Shown: positions 25,517 to 36,787 of the stretch, piece after piece | Numbering within the stretch: position 1 is the first letter of the stretch | Layout: every line of letters begins with the position of its first letter | Assembly: GCA_003349915.1 (NCBI GenBank) | Contig: QFXE01000007.1 | Coordinates: 99,460 to 163,459 of the forward strand | DNA length: 64,000 nucleotides | Source of the DNA: an endosymbiont of Escarpia spicata | GTDB taxonomy: Bacteria > Pseudomonadota > Gammaproteobacteria > Chromatiales > Chromatiaceae | Reading direction: 5' to 3' | Notes under the pieces: generated by a model | Database searches by the model: none | Told to the model about the DNA's origin: nothing | The model's input: only the letters and a program-made list of their open reading frames with translations | Program-made: the position numbers and the translations under genes

Positions 25517-27285
25517 TATTTTTCTTCTATCGGTTCACCCATATAGCCGGAGAACCTTATGCACTGCTTGCCGTCCACCTCCACGATGCGCACGGTTTCT
25601 CCCCGTCCTCTACCCAGCCCCTCTATGACTGCCTCAGTAGAGGAGACCGGCTTCAGCGGTACACGAATAGAACTGTCGGAGAGGTGGGGCGCTTTATAAT
25701 GGAGGCAGAGCACCCCGCTTTCAGTACTTAGCCGCAGATCCTCGATGCTGAACTCGCCATCAGGGTTGATCGTGCGGTAACTGCCGGTGCGCTTTTTCCA
25801 GACCTCATCCCAGGGCTGGGATTCAATTCGGCTGCCAAGCACATACTCCTCACCGTCCCTCTCCGCCACCAGCACCTCCAGGTCATTGGTAGTGCGGGAA
25901 CGGAAACGCATTTCACCCAGCACTCTGTAGGAGGGGGGCAGACTGGCCGCGCTCTCAGGTGTCAACCCGAGGCTGCCGTCATCAAACCGCACCATATCCA
26001 GGACTCGTTCGATGATGCAGGCGCAAAGGCGGGGGTGTTCGGGATCCACCATCAGCAGTCCAAGATCGGTTGCATAACCACCTGAAGGGGTCTCGGGCAA
26101 TGCAGCCATCATGTCCGGCGAGCGAATCGGCGCCGGTTCGTTAGCCGTTCCGCGCACCTTTACCGCAAGCGCCAGAATCGTCGCGGCAAGTTTGCGGGCC
26201 GCTTTGTTGCTGCCCGCACCATTGGCAAGCACCACCACGCCAAGCTCATGATCCGGCAACATTGCCATCTCTGCGCCAAACAGCATTGTGCTGCCGCCAT
26301 GACGCACCACCCGCCCGAGCAGTTGGTCATCCTCAATAAACCAGCCCAGCCCAGGCGAGTAACCCAACGCAATCTGACCCTTTGCCGTCTGCGAGGTCCA
26401 CATTTCCAGGATCATTTCAGTATCGATATTGGGTATCCGCCCAAGCAACAGGGCCTGCATCAGGCGTCCAAGGTCTTTGGCGCTGCTGTAGAGTCCCAAT
26501 GCCGGGGTATCCCGTAGCGGCGGCTGCGGCCTGACCAGTCCATCCAGATGCCCTGCCGCTAACCTCTCACGCATTGCGAGCGTCACCTCGTAATCACTGC
26601 TCTGCATATCCAAAGGCTGAAAAATATTCTGCTTCATGTATTCAGCAAATGACATCCTGGACTTCTGCTCCACCAGATGGCCGAGCAGATCGTAACCGAG
26701 ATTGGAATAACTGTAGACACTGTCCACCGCATAGGCGATGTACTCATCGTGCAGCAGTGTTGTGACCTGCGTGAACGGGGTCGACGTATACATGCCTTTG
26801 CGCAGATCGCTGGGCAGGCCACTGCGATGACTCAGCAGTTGCCGCGGCGTGATGACGACCGTTTCAGCATCATGGCTGCGAATGGAAAAACCGTCGAGCT
26901 GACGGCTGATGGAATCATCAAGAGAGATACGTTGCTGTCCGTCCATCTGCATGACGGCCAGGGCTGTCAGTGGCTTGCTCAAGGATCCGACACGATAGAT
27001 GGTATCGGCACCTGCCGGGGTGCCCTTTCGCATGTCTGCCTTGCCGAAACCTTCAAGCCAAAGCGGGCCGTTTCGATCCACCAACGCCACACTCAATCCC
27101 GGCAGCAGATCTTCATCCAGCATGCCCTGAATCAGCTTTTGCGCTTCGACCCACACCGGTTCCATCTCATCCACAGGCAAGACGACATCGGATCGAAGTT
27201 CACTTTTTTGTGGTACACAGGCCATCAGCAGCAGGCTGAACCCGCCAAGCAATAGGCGTGTTAGAGGATGATGGCGCATCTGCAT
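25516..27285 (-). CDS. Serine hydrolase lipoprotein (class C beta-lactamase/DD-peptidase family)
   Basis: This is a protein of about 589 residues with a lipoprotein signal (FSLLLMAC, lipobox Cys near 23). The Beta-lactamase domain has the nucleophile motif S-L-S-K (in YRVGSLSKPL, about 101-104), Y-S-N in SVYSYSNLGYD, and a HGG motif in VVRHGGSTMLFG. About 190 extra C-terminal residues form a beta-rich domain that many such hydrolases carry. It probably acts on peptidoglycan or small esters/peptides at the cell envelope. The start is uncertain: ATG at 27285 and 27279 are both open, and TTG at 27303 opens the longest frame, without a strong ribosome site. Its position beside the ECF pair may be chance. 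Confidence 0.88.
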   Translation of the reverse strand: MQMRHHPLTRLLLGGFSLLLMACVPQKSELRSDVVLPVDEMEPVWVEAQKLIQGMLDEDLLPGLSVALVDRNGPLWLEGFGKADMRKGTPAGADTIYRVGSLSKPLTALAVMQMDGQQRISLDDSISRQLDGFSIRSHDAETVVITPRQLLSHRSGLPSDLRKGMYTSTPFTQVTTLLHDEYIAYAVDSVYSYSNLGYDLLGHLVEQKSRMSFAEYMKQNIFQPLDMQSSDYEVTLAMRERLAAGHLDGLVRPQPPLRDTPALGLYSSAKDLGRLMQALLLGRIPNIDTEMILEMWTSQTAKGQIALGYSPGLGWFIEDDQLLGRVVRHGGSTMLFGAEMAMLPDHELGVVVLANGAGSNKAARKLAATILALAVKVRGTANEPAPIRSPDMMAALPETPSGGYATDLGLLMVDPEHPRLCACIIERVLDMVRFDDGSLGLTPESAASLPPSYRVLGEMRFRSRTTNDLEVLVAERDGEEYVLGSRIESQPWDEVWKKRTGSYRTINPDGEFSIEDLRLSTESGVLCLHYKAPHLSDSSIRVPLKPVSSTEAVIEGLGRGRGETVRIVEVDGKQCIRFSGYMGEPIEEK

Positions 27286-27348
27286 GTTATCGGTGGGTTG
27301 CAAAGCCTGTACGGGGCAGGACTTCCACCCCGTCAGGCCGTCAACTGT

Positions 27349-27630
27349 TTACCAGTCGATGCTGTGTCCCTGATCCAAAATGGTGCTGCCATACGCCTCG
27401 TTGCTGCCCCTCTGACCTACATGCCCAGAGGTATTGACACCACCCAGACGGACATCACCGTAGGCATCACCGATACCCGGCTGAACCGCTGTGGGCAGTG
27501 AAGTGGAGCCAGAGCTACCCACAAAGAGGTCAGGGTTACCATCATAACCATTGTATGCAAATTCTGAACTCCCTCCTGCATAGAGATTGGCGGAAAGAAG
27601 CAGTGCGGCTGTAAATGCGATTTTTTTCAT
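27349..27630 (-). CDS. Small secreted Gly/Ser-rich protein of unknown function
   Basis: This 93-residue protein has a clean signal peptide (MKKIAFTAALLLSANLYA) and a mature part rich in Gly, Ser and Asp (GGSSEFAYNGYDGNPDLF, GSSGSTSLP, GDVRLGGVNTSGHVGQRGSN). GAGGAA lies about 6 nt before the ATG. It shows no Cys, no anchor and no known domain. It lies between the serine hydrolase and pnp on the same strand. The function is unknown. Confidence 0.7.
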   Translation of the reverse strand: MKKIAFTAALLLSANLYAGGSSEFAYNGYDGNPDLFVGSSGSTSLPTAVQPGIGDAYGDVRLGGVNTSGHVGQRGSNEAYGSTILDQGHSIDW

Positions 27631-27730
27631 GACGAATTCCTCATCTGGTCAATTATGTCGTTTTGATAACGACTTTCAATAACCTATACGGGGGGCGTCA
27701 AAATTCAGATTCAATTTTTTTCGCAGACAC

Positions 27731-27758
27731 AAAAAAAGGGGCCGGAAGGCCCCTTTTT
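27731..27758 (-). terminator. Terminator of the rpsO-pnp operon
   Basis: GGGGCC-GGAA-GGCCCC is flanked by A7 and T5, so it could work on both strands. On the minus strand it ends pnp, 20 bp after the stop. Confidence 0.9.
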
Positions 27759-27778
27759 ATCAGCTCAACGAAGCGTGA

Positions 27779-29866
27779 TTACTCTTCGTTTACCGCCTTC
27801 ATACTCAGGCGGATACGTCCCTGCTTGTCCACTTCGAGGACTTTAACCTTGATAACATCGCCTTCAGACAGCTTGTCGCTGACCTTCTCCACCCGCTCGT
27901 TGGAGATCTGGGAGATATGCACCAGACCATCTTTGCCGGGAAGAATGGTGACGAAGGCGCCAAAGTCCATCAGGCGGGCAACCTTGCCCTCGTAGATGGT
28001 ACCGACTTCGACGTCAGCGGTGATCAGCTCAACACGCTTGCGGGCATCCTCGCCTGCCGCCTTGTCGACGGAAAAGATCTTGACCACTCCGTCGTCGGTG
28101 ATATCGACGGTGGCACCGGTCTCTTCGGTGATGGAGCGGATGGTTGCGCCACCCTTGCCGATCACGTCACGGATCTTGTCCGGGTTGATACGCAGCTCGA
28201 TGATACGTGGCGCATGTTCGGACATCTGCTCACGGTGTGAGTTGATGACGCTGTTCATCTCACCCAGGATATGCATCCGACCCTCTTTGGCCTGATCCAG
28301 GGCGATCTCCATGATCTCCTTGGTGATGCCGTCGATCTTGATGTCCATCTGCAGTGCGTTGATACCGTCACTGGTACCGGCCACCTTGAAGTCCATGTCG
28401 CCGAGATGATCCTCGTCGCCCATGATATCGGTGAGCACGGCAAATCTCTCGTCTTCCTTGATCAAACCCATGGCAACACCGGCAATCGGCGCCTTGATCG
28501 GCACGCCGGCATCCATCAGCGACAGACTGGTGCCGCAGACCGATGCCATGGAAGAGGAGCCGTTGGACTCAGTAATCTCCGAGACCACGCGGATGGCATA
28601 GGGGAAATCGGTGATGGTCGGCATGCAGGCCATCACGCCGCGCTTGGCCAGGCGACCGTGGCCGATTTCACGCCGTTTCGGGCTACCTACACGACCTGTC
28701 TCACCTACGCAGAAAGGAGGGAAGTTGTAGTGCAGCATGAAGGGTTCGCGGTAGGAACCGTCGAGAGCGTCGATAATCTGAGAATCACGCTCGGTACCGA
28801 GGGTGGTCACCACCAGGGCCTGGGTCTCGCCACGGGTAAACAGGGCGGAACCGTGGGTGCGGGGCAACACGCCGGTACGCACACTGATGGGACGCACGGT
28901 GGTGGTATCGCGACCATCGATGCGAGGCTCGCCTTCGAGGATACGGCCACGCACGGTTGTCTTCTTCAGCTTCTCGATAACACCTTTGACTTCAGCCTCG
29001 TCCCAGCGGGCGTCTTCTCCGCCGCAAAGTGCTGCAACGGCATCGGTAACCACCGCCTTGATAGCAGCGTAACGCTCCATCTTGTCGGCAACCTGATAGG
29101 CATTGCCGATGCCTTCACCGGCAGCAGCCTCTACAGCAGCCACCAGATCGGCGTCCATTTCAGGAACTGCGTATTCAGCAGGGGTATTTCCAACCTCGGC
29201 AGCCAGTTCCTTGATCGCCTGGAGCGCAACCTGCTGCTGCTCGTGCCCGAAGAGCACTGCACCCAGCATAATCTCTTCAGACAGCTCACGGGCCTCGGAT
29301 TCGACCATCAGTACCGCATGCTCGGTGCCGGAGACGATCAGATCCAGATCGGTGGCATCGCTCAAGCCGGTGCTGGGGGCATTCAGAATGTACTCACCAT
29401 CCTTGTATCCCACACGGGCTGCACTCACCGGGCCATTGAACGGCAGGCCGGAGATCGCCAGCGCGGCGGAGGTGCCGATCAGGGAGGGTATCTCGGGATC
29501 AACCGCTGGATTCAGGGACATCACAGTGATGATCACCTGCACCTCGGTGGTGTACCCCTTGGGGAACAACGGGCGGATCGGACGATCGATCAGTCGTGAT
29601 GTGAGGATCTCCTTCTCGCTGGGGCGCCCCTCACGCCGGAAAAAACCGCCGGGTATATTGCCGGCAGCATAGGTCTTCTCCTGATAGTCCACGGTGAGTG
29701 GAAAGAAGTCCCGACCGGGATCATTGCGACCGGCAACAACGGTAACCTGGACGACGGTATCGTCCATGTTGACCATGACGGCGCCGTCGGCCTGGCGGGC
29801 AATCTCGCCAGTCTCGATGGTGACCTTATTGTCGCCCCACTGAAATTCTTTTTTGATCAGAGTCAC
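27779..29866 (-). CDS. pnp: Polynucleotide phosphorylase
   Basis: This 695-residue exoribonuclease degrades RNA 3' to 5' using phosphate. The first RNase PH core is inactive-type. The second core contains [36 protein letters not shown] and the GxSMD-like catalytic acidic segment [19 protein letters not shown] ([18 protein letters not shown]) and S1 ([20 protein letters not shown]) domains follow at the C-terminus. It is the last gene of the rimP-pnp operon, just after rpsO, and is followed by a strong terminator. Confidence 0.98.
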   Translation of the reverse strand: MTLIKKEFQWGDNKVTIETGEIARQADGAVMVNMDDTVVQVTVVAGRNDPGRDFFPLTVDYQEKTYAAGNIPGGFFRREGRPSEKEILTSRLIDRPIRPLFPKGYTTEVQVIITVMSLNPAVDPEIPSLIGTSAALAISGLPFNGPVSAARVGYKDGEYILNAPSTGLSDATDLDLIVSGTEHAVLMVESEARELSEEIMLGAVLFGHEQQQVALQAIKELAAEVGNTPAEYAVPEMDADLVAAVEAAAGEGIGNAYQVADKMERYAAIKAVVTDAVAALCGGEDARWDEAEVKGVIEKLKKTTVRGRILEGEPRIDGRDTTTVRPISVRTGVLPRTHGSALFTRGETQALVVTTLGTERDSQIIDALDGSYREPFMLHYNFPPFCVGETGRVGSPKRREIGHGRLAKRGVMACMPTITDFPYAIRVVSEITESNGSSSMASVCGTSLSLMDAGVPIKAPIAGVAMGLIKEDERFAVLTDIMGDEDHLGDMDFKVAGTSDGINALQMDIKIDGITKEIMEIALDQAKEGRMHILGEMNSVINSHREQMSEHAPRIIELRINPDKIRDVIGKGGATIRSITEETGATVDITDDGVVKIFSVDKAAGEDARKRVELITADVEVGTIYEGKVARLMDFGAFVTILPGKDGLVHISQISNERVEKVSDKLSEGDVIKVKVLEVDKQGRIRLSMKAVNEE

Positions 29867-29896
29867 TGTCTCTTCCTCAGTGCAGATAAGGCCGGA

Positions 29897-30166
29897 TTAA
29901 CGGCGCAGGCCAAGGCGGGAGATCAGATCGCGATAGCGCTCCGCATCCTTGCTCTTGAGATAGTCAAGCAGCTTACGGCGGGAGTTGACCATGCGTACCA
30001 GACCCTGGCGGGAGTGGTGATCCTGCTTGTGCTGCTTAAAGTGTTCGGTGAGATAGGTGATACGGGAGGTCAGCAGGGCTACCTGCACCTCTGGGGAACC
30101 GGTATCACCGGGGCCACGCTTATACTCTTCCACGATGGCTTTTTTATCTTCTGCGCTCATTGTCAT
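29897..30166 (-). CDS. rpsO: Ribosomal protein uS15
   Basis: This 89-residue small-subunit protein binds 16S rRNA at the central domain three-way junction. Diagnostic segments are [18 protein letters not shown], the [22 protein letters not shown] stretch and a basic C-terminal LGLRR. GGAG lies 9 nt before the ATG. A REP-like palindrome (30371-30428) separates it from truB. That gap is unusually decorated for this operon. Confidence 0.98.
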   Translation of the reverse strand: MTMSAEDKKAIVEEYKRGPGDTGSPEVQVALLTSRITYLTEHFKQHKQDHHSRQGLVRMVNSRRKLLDYLKSKDAERYRDLISRLGLRR

Positions 30167-30370
30167 GACGTTGTACTCCTATGGGTTACGTCTCTATAAA
30201 TATGGCCATTTTTAAGATCTCCTCCGACAATGAGTTCAGGGGAGTCCGGCCGTCTCGATAAATCTGTACCGAAGCGCTCAACAGGCACTCCGGTGAGCCG
30301 CGAATTATGCGCGGATTGTGTCTGAATCGCAATTAAATCAGTAATATGGTTAGTATTCGCCTGCAGAACG

Positions 30371-30428
30371 TAGGGTGTGCCGTGCGCACCGTGATGACTG
30401 CGTATTCTGGTGCGCACGGCACACCCTA
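30371..30428. repeat. REP-like palindrome, family 1, copy B
   Basis: 20-bp arms (30371-30390, 30409-30428) pair perfectly; a single C-to-T change relative to copy A is matched by G-to-A on the opposite arm. It lies inside the truB-rpsO gap, on the operon transcript, and could affect processing or stability there. Confidence 0.85.
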
Positions 30429-30493
30429 TGCGATGAATCATGCACCCCTTCATCTTTTCAGGATAGTTTGAGTTCCGAAACTTGAGTTAGAAA

Positions 30494-31417
30494 TCAGTGA
30501 TTCGTCTGCAACAACCGTTTGGGGGCGACGCGGCCATCGTCCAGAATCTGTCCAACACCGAGAAAATCCACCTCATTGGCATAGAGGCGAACCCAGCCGC
30601 TGGTGGGCGCCTTGGGCACCAGCACCGGCTGTCCCTGTTTCAGATAGAAGGCGGCATCCGGTGTGAGGTTGATCTCCGGCCAATCGGAGAGTGCGCTCTC
30701 CAGGGGCAGCAGCAGCGCATCCATCTCCGCAAACCTGCGCGCCTCGAAATCCTCTTTTACCTGTTCCAGGGTCACCATCGACTGATCGTCAAATGGACCC
30801 ACACCGGTGCGGCGCAAACCGCAGACATAAGCGCCACAGCCCAATTTGGCACCGATATCCTCCGCCAGGGTGCGCACATAGGTGCCTTTCGAGCAGTGCA
30901 CGTCCATCTCGAATTCCGGCAGATCAAAACTGAGCAGATTCAGGGCGTGGATATGAATGGTGCGGGGTTCGCGCTCTACTTCTATGCCCTGCCGTGCCAG
31001 TTTGTAGAGCCTTTCACCCTTGTGCTTGATGGCTGAGTACATGGGCGGCAACTGCTGCTGCTCCCCAAAAAACTCCTGCAGCACTTCCAACAGAGCCGCT
31101 TCCGTGACGCCGTCGGTGCTGGCGGTTTCCAGGATTTCGCCCTCGGCATCCCCCGTGGTGGTGGTCTCGCCAAGCTTGACCGTCACCCGGTAATGCTTGT
31201 CCGCATCCAGCAGAAAGGCCGACATCTTGGTCGCCTCCCCGAAACAGATCGGCAGCAGTCCGGTCGCCAGCGGGTCCAGACTGCCAGTATGACCGGCCTT
31301 GGCGGCCTTGAAGAGAAACTTGATCTCCTGCAAGGCCTTGTTGGAGGTAATACCCTCCGGCTTATCCAACAGCAATACCCCACTGATATTGCGTCCTCTG
31401 TTTCGACGACGTCCCAT
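30494..31417 (-). CDS. truB: tRNA pseudouridine-55 synthase
   Basis: This 307-residue enzyme makes the universal pseudouridine 55 in the tRNA T-loop. The catalytic Asp lies in GHTGSLDPLATGLLPICFG. VDCSKGTYVRTLAEDIG-like segments appear as VHCSKGTYVRTLAEDIGAKLG. A C-terminal PUA-type region follows. It sits between rbfA and rpsO as in other gammaproteobacteria. Confidence 0.98.
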   Translation of the reverse strand: MGRRRNRGRNISGVLLLDKPEGITSNKALQEIKFLFKAAKAGHTGSLDPLATGLLPICFGEATKMSAFLLDADKHYRVTVKLGETTTTGDAEGEILETASTDGVTEAALLEVLQEFFGEQQQLPPMYSAIKHKGERLYKLARQGIEVEREPRTIHIHALNLLSFDLPEFEMDVHCSKGTYVRTLAEDIGAKLGCGAYVCGLRRTGVGPFDDQSMVTLEQVKEDFEARRFAEMDALLLPLESALSDWPEINLTPDAAFYLKQGQPVLVPKAPTSGWVRLYANEVDFLGVGQILDDGRVAPKRLLQTNH

Positions 31418-31467
31418 CTTCTGCTCTAGGTAGTTTTTTCTGAATGAGTTTCCGGCGATTGCCGGGC

Positions 31468-31833
31468 TTATGAATCCGAATGATTATCGGCGACCGCCTG
31501 ATCGATCAGGGAAGCCAGATGTTGACCCCGCTCAACCGACTCGTCAAAGACGAAATGCAGTTTGGGCACGGTACGTAACTTGCTCTGCTGCCCCAGCAGA
31601 AAGCGCAGGTGTCCTGCCGCCTGATTCAGCCGCTTTGCACACTCACTGACAGGGAGATCCGTACCCATCACGGTAAAGAAGACCTTGGCCTGGGAGAGAT
31701 CCCGCACTACTCGAACCTCCTGGATGGTAACCATGCCCAACCCAGGGTCCTTCATCTCCTCACGGACGAGATCCGCCAGATCCCGCTGCAGCTGGGAGCC
31801 GATACGATCGGTGCGCTTGAAATCCTGCGCCAT
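31468..31833 (-). CDS. rbfA: Ribosome-binding factor A
   Basis: This 121-residue KH-like protein aids late 30S subunit maturation near the 16S 5' end. Family signals are QRDLADLVREEMKDPGL, VTIQEVRVVRDLSQAKVFFT and the C-terminal PKLHFVFDESVERGQHLASLI. It starts three bases after the infB stop, showing tight coupling. Confidence 0.97.
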   Translation of the reverse strand: MAQDFKRTDRIGSQLQRDLADLVREEMKDPGLGMVTIQEVRVVRDLSQAKVFFTVMGTDLPVSECAKRLNQAAGHLRFLLGQQSKLRTVPKLHFVFDESVERGQHLASLIDQAVADNHSDS

Positions 31834-31836
31834 TGT

Positions 31837-34428
31837 CTACTCGACAATCCGCGCTATTTCAGTACGCTCGAACACCTCGATCTGATCACCGGCCTGCACG
31901 TCATTGTAGTTCCTCACGCCGACACCACACTCCGTACCCGCCTTGACCTCAGGCACGTCATCCTTGAACCGGCGCAGTGATTCCAGCGCCCCTTCATAGA
32001 TGACCACATTGTCACGTAGCACACGAATCGGGCTATTCCGTCTGACGGCACCTTCGGTGACCATGCAGCCTGCAATCGCCCCAATCTTGGAGTTACGGAA
32101 GACATCACGCACCTCGGCCAGACCGATAATCTCTTCGCGAATTTCAGGGGAGAGCATGCCGGAGATCGCTTTTTTCACATCATCGATGACTTCATAGATG
32201 ATGCCGTAGTAACGCATATCGAGACCCTGCTCTTCGACGATACGCCGCGCGCCAGCATCGGCGCGTACATTGAAGCCGAAAATAATCGCATTGGAGGTAA
32301 CCGCAAGGTTTGCATCAGATTCACTGATCCCCCCTACGCCCGCAGCCACGATAGCCACCTTCACCTCATCGGTGGAGATCTTCAACAGCGACTCTCTCAG
32401 CGCCTCCACGCTTCCCTGCACATCAGCCTTGACGATGATGTTGAGATTCTGCACATCACCCTGCCCCATCTTGCTGAACATCTCATCCAGCTTGGTGGCC
32501 TTCTGCGCGGCAAAGCGGTTGTCCCGGTGCTTATCGACACGCAGACTCGCAATCTCGCGAGCGCGCCGCTCATCCGCGACCGCCCGTACGTCGTCACCTG
32601 CATCGGGTGTACCGGAAAGCCCCAGCACCACCACGGGAATGGAGGGACCGGCACTCTTCACTGACTTACCGTTTTCATCGAACATGGCACGAACACGGCC
32701 ATACTCCTTGCCGGAGACAATGATGTCTCCTTTATTCAGAAGACCGGAGCGCACCAGCACAGTGGCGACGGGACCACGTCCCTTATCCAGCGAAGATTCC
32801 ACAATGGAGCCGACAGCCGGTCCCTCTGCGACGGCGGTAAGCTCCAGCACCTCGGACTGCAGCAGGATGGCGTCAAGCAGATCATCGATGCCTTCGCCAC
32901 TCTTGGCGGAGACCTGGACGAACATGGTATCGCCGCCCCAGTCTTCCGGGATAACCTCTTCCTGGGCCAGCTCCTGGATCACGCGATCCGGATTTGCTTC
33001 CGGCTTATCGATCTTGTTCACAGCCACGATCAGTGGCACGCCAGCGGCCCTGGCGTGCTGGATTGCCTCCCTGGTCTGCGGCATGACACCATCATCGGCA
33101 GCGACCACGAGGATGACGATATCGGTTACCTTCGCACCACGGGCGCGCATCGCAGTAAACGCTGCATGGCCGGGGGTATCCAGAAACGAAATAGTACCCT
33201 TGGCCGTATCGACATGATACGCACCAATGTGCTGGGTGATGCCACCCGCCTCGCCATCAGCCACTTTACTGGTTCTGATGTAGTCGAGCAGCGAAGTCTT
33301 ACCATGGTCGACGTGACCCATGATGGTAACTACCGGCGGACGTGCTATCTGTTCACCTTCCGCTTGCGCGGCGTCCTCTGTGCTGAGCAGATCCGCCTCT
33401 ACGTCCTCATCCCGCTGCACGACCGGTGTATGTCCCATCTCTTCCACGATCAGCGTCGATGTATCCCGATCCAACGGCTGATTGATGGTGACCATCATGC
33501 CCATCTTCATCAGCACTTTGATCACTTCCGCGGCTTTCACCGACATCTGCTGCGCCAACTCAGCCACGGAGATGCTCTCGGGTATTTTTACCTCATGCAC
33601 CACTGGCGTGGTAGGCTTTTGAAACCCGTGTTCCGTATCAACCGCTGGCGTTCCCCGACGACGGGACGGCTTTTTCTTGCGGCGCCCACGACCCTCTTTT
33701 GAAACATGCAACTCTTTGCGGCCGTAGCGGGACGAGCCACTTTTTGAATCTTTCTGCTCCTTGCCCTTGCTCTCCTTGTTGCCCTTTTTGCCCCGAGCGG
33801 CTTCCTGCTGTTTCGTTTCCTGCTCCTTCTTGACCCGGGCCTCTTCAGCCTGACGGGCCGCCTCGCTCGCCTCTTCAGCTTGTCGCCTGGCCTCTTCCTC
33901 AGCCTTCAGGCGCGCCTCTTCTTCAACTTTGCGGACTTCCGCCTGCTCCTCTTCGCGCTTCTTCGCTTCCGCTGCCTTACGCGCTTCCACTTCAGCCTCA
34001 GCAACCGCCTGCTGCTTTGATTGCTCTTCCAACGCCAGGCGGGCGGCTTCAGCCTCCTGCTGTGTCGCGTCAGCACCAGCGACTGCGCTGCGCTTCACGT
34101 AGGTACGCTTCTTCCGCACCTCGACACTGACGGTTTTGCTCGGCGTACTGGTTGCACGATTCAGTGGATTGCGGCGGGTTGCGCCCGGCTGACGCAATTC
34201 GCTAACCGTCTTGCGGCGCAGCGTCACCTTACTGGGCGCACTGGCGGATATTGTGGCCTTTTTGCCATGGCTCTGTCGCAGATGGTTGAGCAGTTTACTC
34301 TTCTCATCATCCGAAATTTTGTCGTCGGGGCCTTTTGCCTGGATCCCGGCCTCAGCCAACTGTCCCAGCAACTGCTCGGAGGGAATGCCAACGACCTTGG
34401 CAAGCTGTTCTACCGTTACTTCACTCAT
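31837..34428 (-). CDS. infB: Translation initiation factor IF-2
   Basis: This 863-residue GTPase brings fMet-tRNA to the 30S subunit. The N-terminal IF2N domain ([17 protein letters not shown]) is followed by a long Glu/Lys/Ala-rich coiled linker (about 110-270), a second IF2N-like motif, and the G domain with G1 [13 protein letters not shown]3 DTPGHAAF and G4 NKID. The fMet-binding C2 domain ends the protein. It is in the standard nusA-infB-rbfA order, and its initiator tRNA partner lies upstream in the same cluster. Confidence 0.98.
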   Translation of the reverse strand: MSEVTVEQLAKVVGIPSEQLLGQLAEAGIQAKGPDDKISDDEKSKLLNHLRQSHGKKATISASAPSKVTLRRKTVSELRQPGATRRNPLNRATSTPSKTVSVEVRKKRTYVKRSAVAGADATQQEAEAARLALEEQSKQQAVAEAEVEARKAAEAKKREEEQAEVRKVEEEARLKAEEEARRQAEEASEAARQAEEARVKKEQETKQQEAARGKKGNKESKGKEQKDSKSGSSRYGRKELHVSKEGRGRRKKKPSRRRGTPAVDTEHGFQKPTTPVVHEVKIPESISVAELAQQMSVKAAEVIKVLMKMGMMVTINQPLDRDTSTLIVEEMGHTPVVQRDEDVEADLLSTEDAAQAEGEQIARPPVVTIMGHVDHGKTSLLDYIRTSKVADGEAGGITQHIGAYHVDTAKGTISFLDTPGHAAFTAMRARGAKVTDIVILVVAADDGVMPQTREAIQHARAAGVPLIVAVNKIDKPEANPDRVIQELAQEEVIPEDWGGDTMFVQVSAKSGEGIDDLLDAILLQSEVLELTAVAEGPAVGSIVESSLDKGRGPVATVLVRSGLLNKGDIIVSGKEYGRVRAMFDENGKSVKSAGPSIPVVVLGLSGTPDAGDDVRAVADERRAREIASLRVDKHRDNRFAAQKATKLDEMFSKMGQGDVQNLNIIVKADVQGSVEALRESLLKISTDEVKVAIVAAGVGGISESDANLAVTSNAIIFGFNVRADAGARRIVEEQGLDMRYYGIIYEVIDDVKKAISGMLSPEIREEIIGLAEVRDVFRNSKIGAIAGCMVTEGAVRRNSPIRVLRDNVVIYEGALESLRRFKDDVPEVKAGTECGVGVRNYNDVQAGDQIEVFERTEIARIVE

Positions 34429-34517
34429 TTGTTCAGGCCTCTCGACTTTGCCTTAACCATCATATTGCCACGCACTTGAATCATCACTGTCCAGCGGAGG
34501 TCTTCCGCCGGCACACC

Positions 34518-36011
34518 CTATTCCGTCTCTTCGAACCAGGGCGCACGCGCGGTCATGATCAACTTACCTGCCCGCTCTTCGTCCATGCCCTCAATCTCCA
34601 TGAGCTCATCGATGGACTGTTCCGCCAGATCCTCCATGCACACCACGTCTTTGGCGGCAAGTGCATAGGCCAGATCCTTATCCACGCCTTCCATACCCAG
34701 CAGGTCTTCTGCCGGCTCTTTAAAACTCTCTTCGCTCGCGATCGCTTTAGTGAGCAGCATATCCTTGGCGCGATTTCTCAGCTCTTCGATCAAGTCGTCA
34801 TCAAACTCTTCGATGGCCATCATTTCTTCGATGGGCACATAGGCCACCTCCTCGATAGAGGTAAAACCCTCCTGCACCAGAATGACAGCGACGTCCTCAT
34901 CCACATCGAGCTGTTCCATAAAGGTTTCGATGAAGACCCGGGACTCGGATTCACTCTTCTCCTGCGCTTCAGTCTCGTCCATGACATTGAGTTCCCAGCC
35001 GGTCAGTTGGCTTGCGAGGCGTACGTTCTGACCGCCTCTGCCTATCGCCTGGGAGAGGTTCTCTTCGTTCACTGAGACATCCATCGAATGCGCATCCTCG
35101 TCAACCACGATGGAGACAACTTCTGCCGGAGACATGGCATTGATCACGAACTGGGCAGGATTGTCGTTCCAGAGAATGATATCGACGCGCTCGCCGTTCA
35201 GTTCATTGGAAACCGCCTGCACCCGCGATCCGCGCATGCCAACACAGGCACCGACCGGATCTATGCGGTTATCCAGCGCCTTGACCGCAATCTTAGCCCG
35301 CATACCGGCATCCCGTGCGGCGCCTCGGATATCGATCAAACCTTCACCGACCTCCGGAACTTCCAGCTTGAACAGCTCGATCAACAGTTCCGGCATGGCA
35401 CGGCTGACAAAAAGCTGGGGGCCGCGTGGCTCGGAGCGGATCTCGTAGAGGTAGCCACGCAGACGGTCACCAACCCGAACCGACTCCTTGGGAATCATGT
35501 GTTCACGGCCGATGAACGCCTCAGCATTGCCGCCCAGATCAAAAAACACGTTACCTCGATCGACGCGCTTGACCACACCAGTGACCAGTTCGCCTTCACG
35601 ATCCTGATAGGCTGCAACAACCTTGGCGCGCTCAGCTTCCCGAACCTTCTGTACGATTACCTGTTTGGCTGCCTGGGCTGCAATGCGACCGAACTCAATG
35701 GAATCGATTGCCTCCTCCACGAAGCCGCCAGGTTCGATATCCGCTTGATCCACTTTTGCCACATCGTGCAAAACCTGGCGCAAAGCGGCATCCGGCTCAT
35801 CCTCGGCATAAGCTTCAACCACTTCCCATTGACGGAAGGTATCGTAATCGCCGGTATCGCGATCGATCGCGACCCGCACCAGGATATCGTCACCGTTCTT
35901 CTTTCTTGTGGCCGAAGCCAAAGCAGCCTCGATTGCCTCAAAGATGATCCCTTTTTCCACACCTTTTTCGTTGGAAACGGCATCAACAACCAGCAGAATC
36001 TCTTTACTCAT
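34518..36011 (-). CDS. nusA: Transcription termination/antitermination factor NusA
   Basis: This 497-residue RNA polymerase-binding protein has an N-terminal domain (1-125), S1 ([21 protein letters not shown]), two KH domains (about 200-345, including [21 protein letters not shown] and [18 protein letters not shown]) and two acidic C-terminal repeats, the gammaproteobacterial long form. It modulates pausing, termination and antitermination. It lies between rimP and infB. Confidence 0.98.
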   Translation of the reverse strand: MSKEILLVVDAVSNEKGVEKGIIFEAIEAALASATRKKNGDDILVRVAIDRDTGDYDTFRQWEVVEAYAEDEPDAALRQVLHDVAKVDQADIEPGGFVEEAIDSIEFGRIAAQAAKQVIVQKVREAERAKVVAAYQDREGELVTGVVKRVDRGNVFFDLGGNAEAFIGREHMIPKESVRVGDRLRGYLYEIRSEPRGPQLFVSRAMPELLIELFKLEVPEVGEGLIDIRGAARDAGMRAKIAVKALDNRIDPVGACVGMRGSRVQAVSNELNGERVDIILWNDNPAQFVINAMSPAEVVSIVVDEDAHSMDVSVNEENLSQAIGRGGQNVRLASQLTGWELNVMDETEAQEKSESESRVFIETFMEQLDVDEDVAVILVQEGFTSIEEVAYVPIEEMMAIEEFDDDLIEELRNRAKDMLLTKAIASEESFKEPAEDLLGMEGVDKDLAYALAAKDVVCMEDLAEQSIDELMEIEGMDEERAGKLIMTARAPWFEETE

Positions 36012-36028
36012 CTCTGTTGTTTCCCAAT

Positions 36029-36487
36029 TCAGAATTCCGGAATCAACCGCGCCGAATCAATCTCATCAAGAGGAATGTGATAACACGTTCCTTCATCGAT
36101 GATGAGAACCTCGTTTTTCTCCATTCCACCCAGTTCCCCGGTGAAACGGTGTCTACCTTCAATCTTGCTGCGCGTCTTTAAGCGCGCCTTCTGTCCTTTG
36201 AAGCGCTCAAAGTCAGCCTCGTGGAACAGCGGTCTGTCCAGCCCCGGCGAGGAGACCTCAAGGCTGTAATGCTCTTTGATCGGATCTTCCACGTCCAGCA
36301 CACCACTTACCTGGTGACTCACCCGGGAGCAATCATCCACATTGATGCCATCGGCATGATCAATATAGATACGCAACAGCAATCCGCCAGTACCCCGGCT
36401 GGTCAATTCGACACCGACCAACTCATAACCCAGCAAGTCGACCTCTTGGCGCACCAGCTTTGTCAACTTCTCAGGGGCAGAACGCAT
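36029..36487 (-). CDS. rimP: Ribosome maturation factor RimP
   Basis: This is a 152-residue protein, starting at ATG 36487 with GAGGA just upstream; the open frame runs 12 codons further without support. Family segments are [29 protein letters not shown] and [20 protein letters not shown]. It is needed for 30S assembly. It opens the protein part of the nusA-infB operon, 137 bp after a terminator and the initiator tRNA. Confidence 0.96.
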   Translation of the reverse strand: MRSAPEKLTKLVRQEVDLLGYELVGVELTSRGTGGLLLRIYIDHADGINVDDCSRVSHQVSGVLDVEDPIKEHYSLEVSSPGLDRPLFHEADFERFKGQKARLKTRSKIEGRHRFTGELGGMEKNEVLIIDEGTCYHIPLDEIDSARLIPEF

Positions 36488-36623
36488 TTTCCTCACCGCA
36501 TAAAAAATGGGCCGATGGCCCACTCCAAAAATCCGGCTTTTCCTTGCATATCGGTCAGTTACAATCCCGATACTGGGTCAGGGCCACCCCGTTGCAGCTA
36601 AACTGCATCCTGGACGCCGGAAA

Positions 36624-36650
36624 CAAAAAAACCCCGGTAGCCGGGGTTTC
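36624..36650 (-). terminator. Terminator between tRNA-fMet and rimP
   Basis: On the minus strand, an AAACCCCGG/CCGGGGTTT stem with a 3-nt loop is followed by T7. It lies 8 bp after the tRNA. Since rimP lies 137 bp further on, read-through or a separate rimP promoter is needed; a similar arrangement is known at E. coli metY-rimP. Confidence 0.85.
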
Positions 36651-36657
36651 TTATAAT

Positions 36658-36734
<77 letters not shown>

Positions 36735-36787
36735 ACAACGCGGCGAATATTAACCGGGCTGGCCTGTTTTGGCAAGCACGAATTTAG

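Noticed and set aside
28271-29599. 442-codon plus-strand frame inside pnp
   Set aside because: Antisense shadow of a highly conserved gene; His/Gly-rich composition is typical of reverse frames of GC-rich genes.
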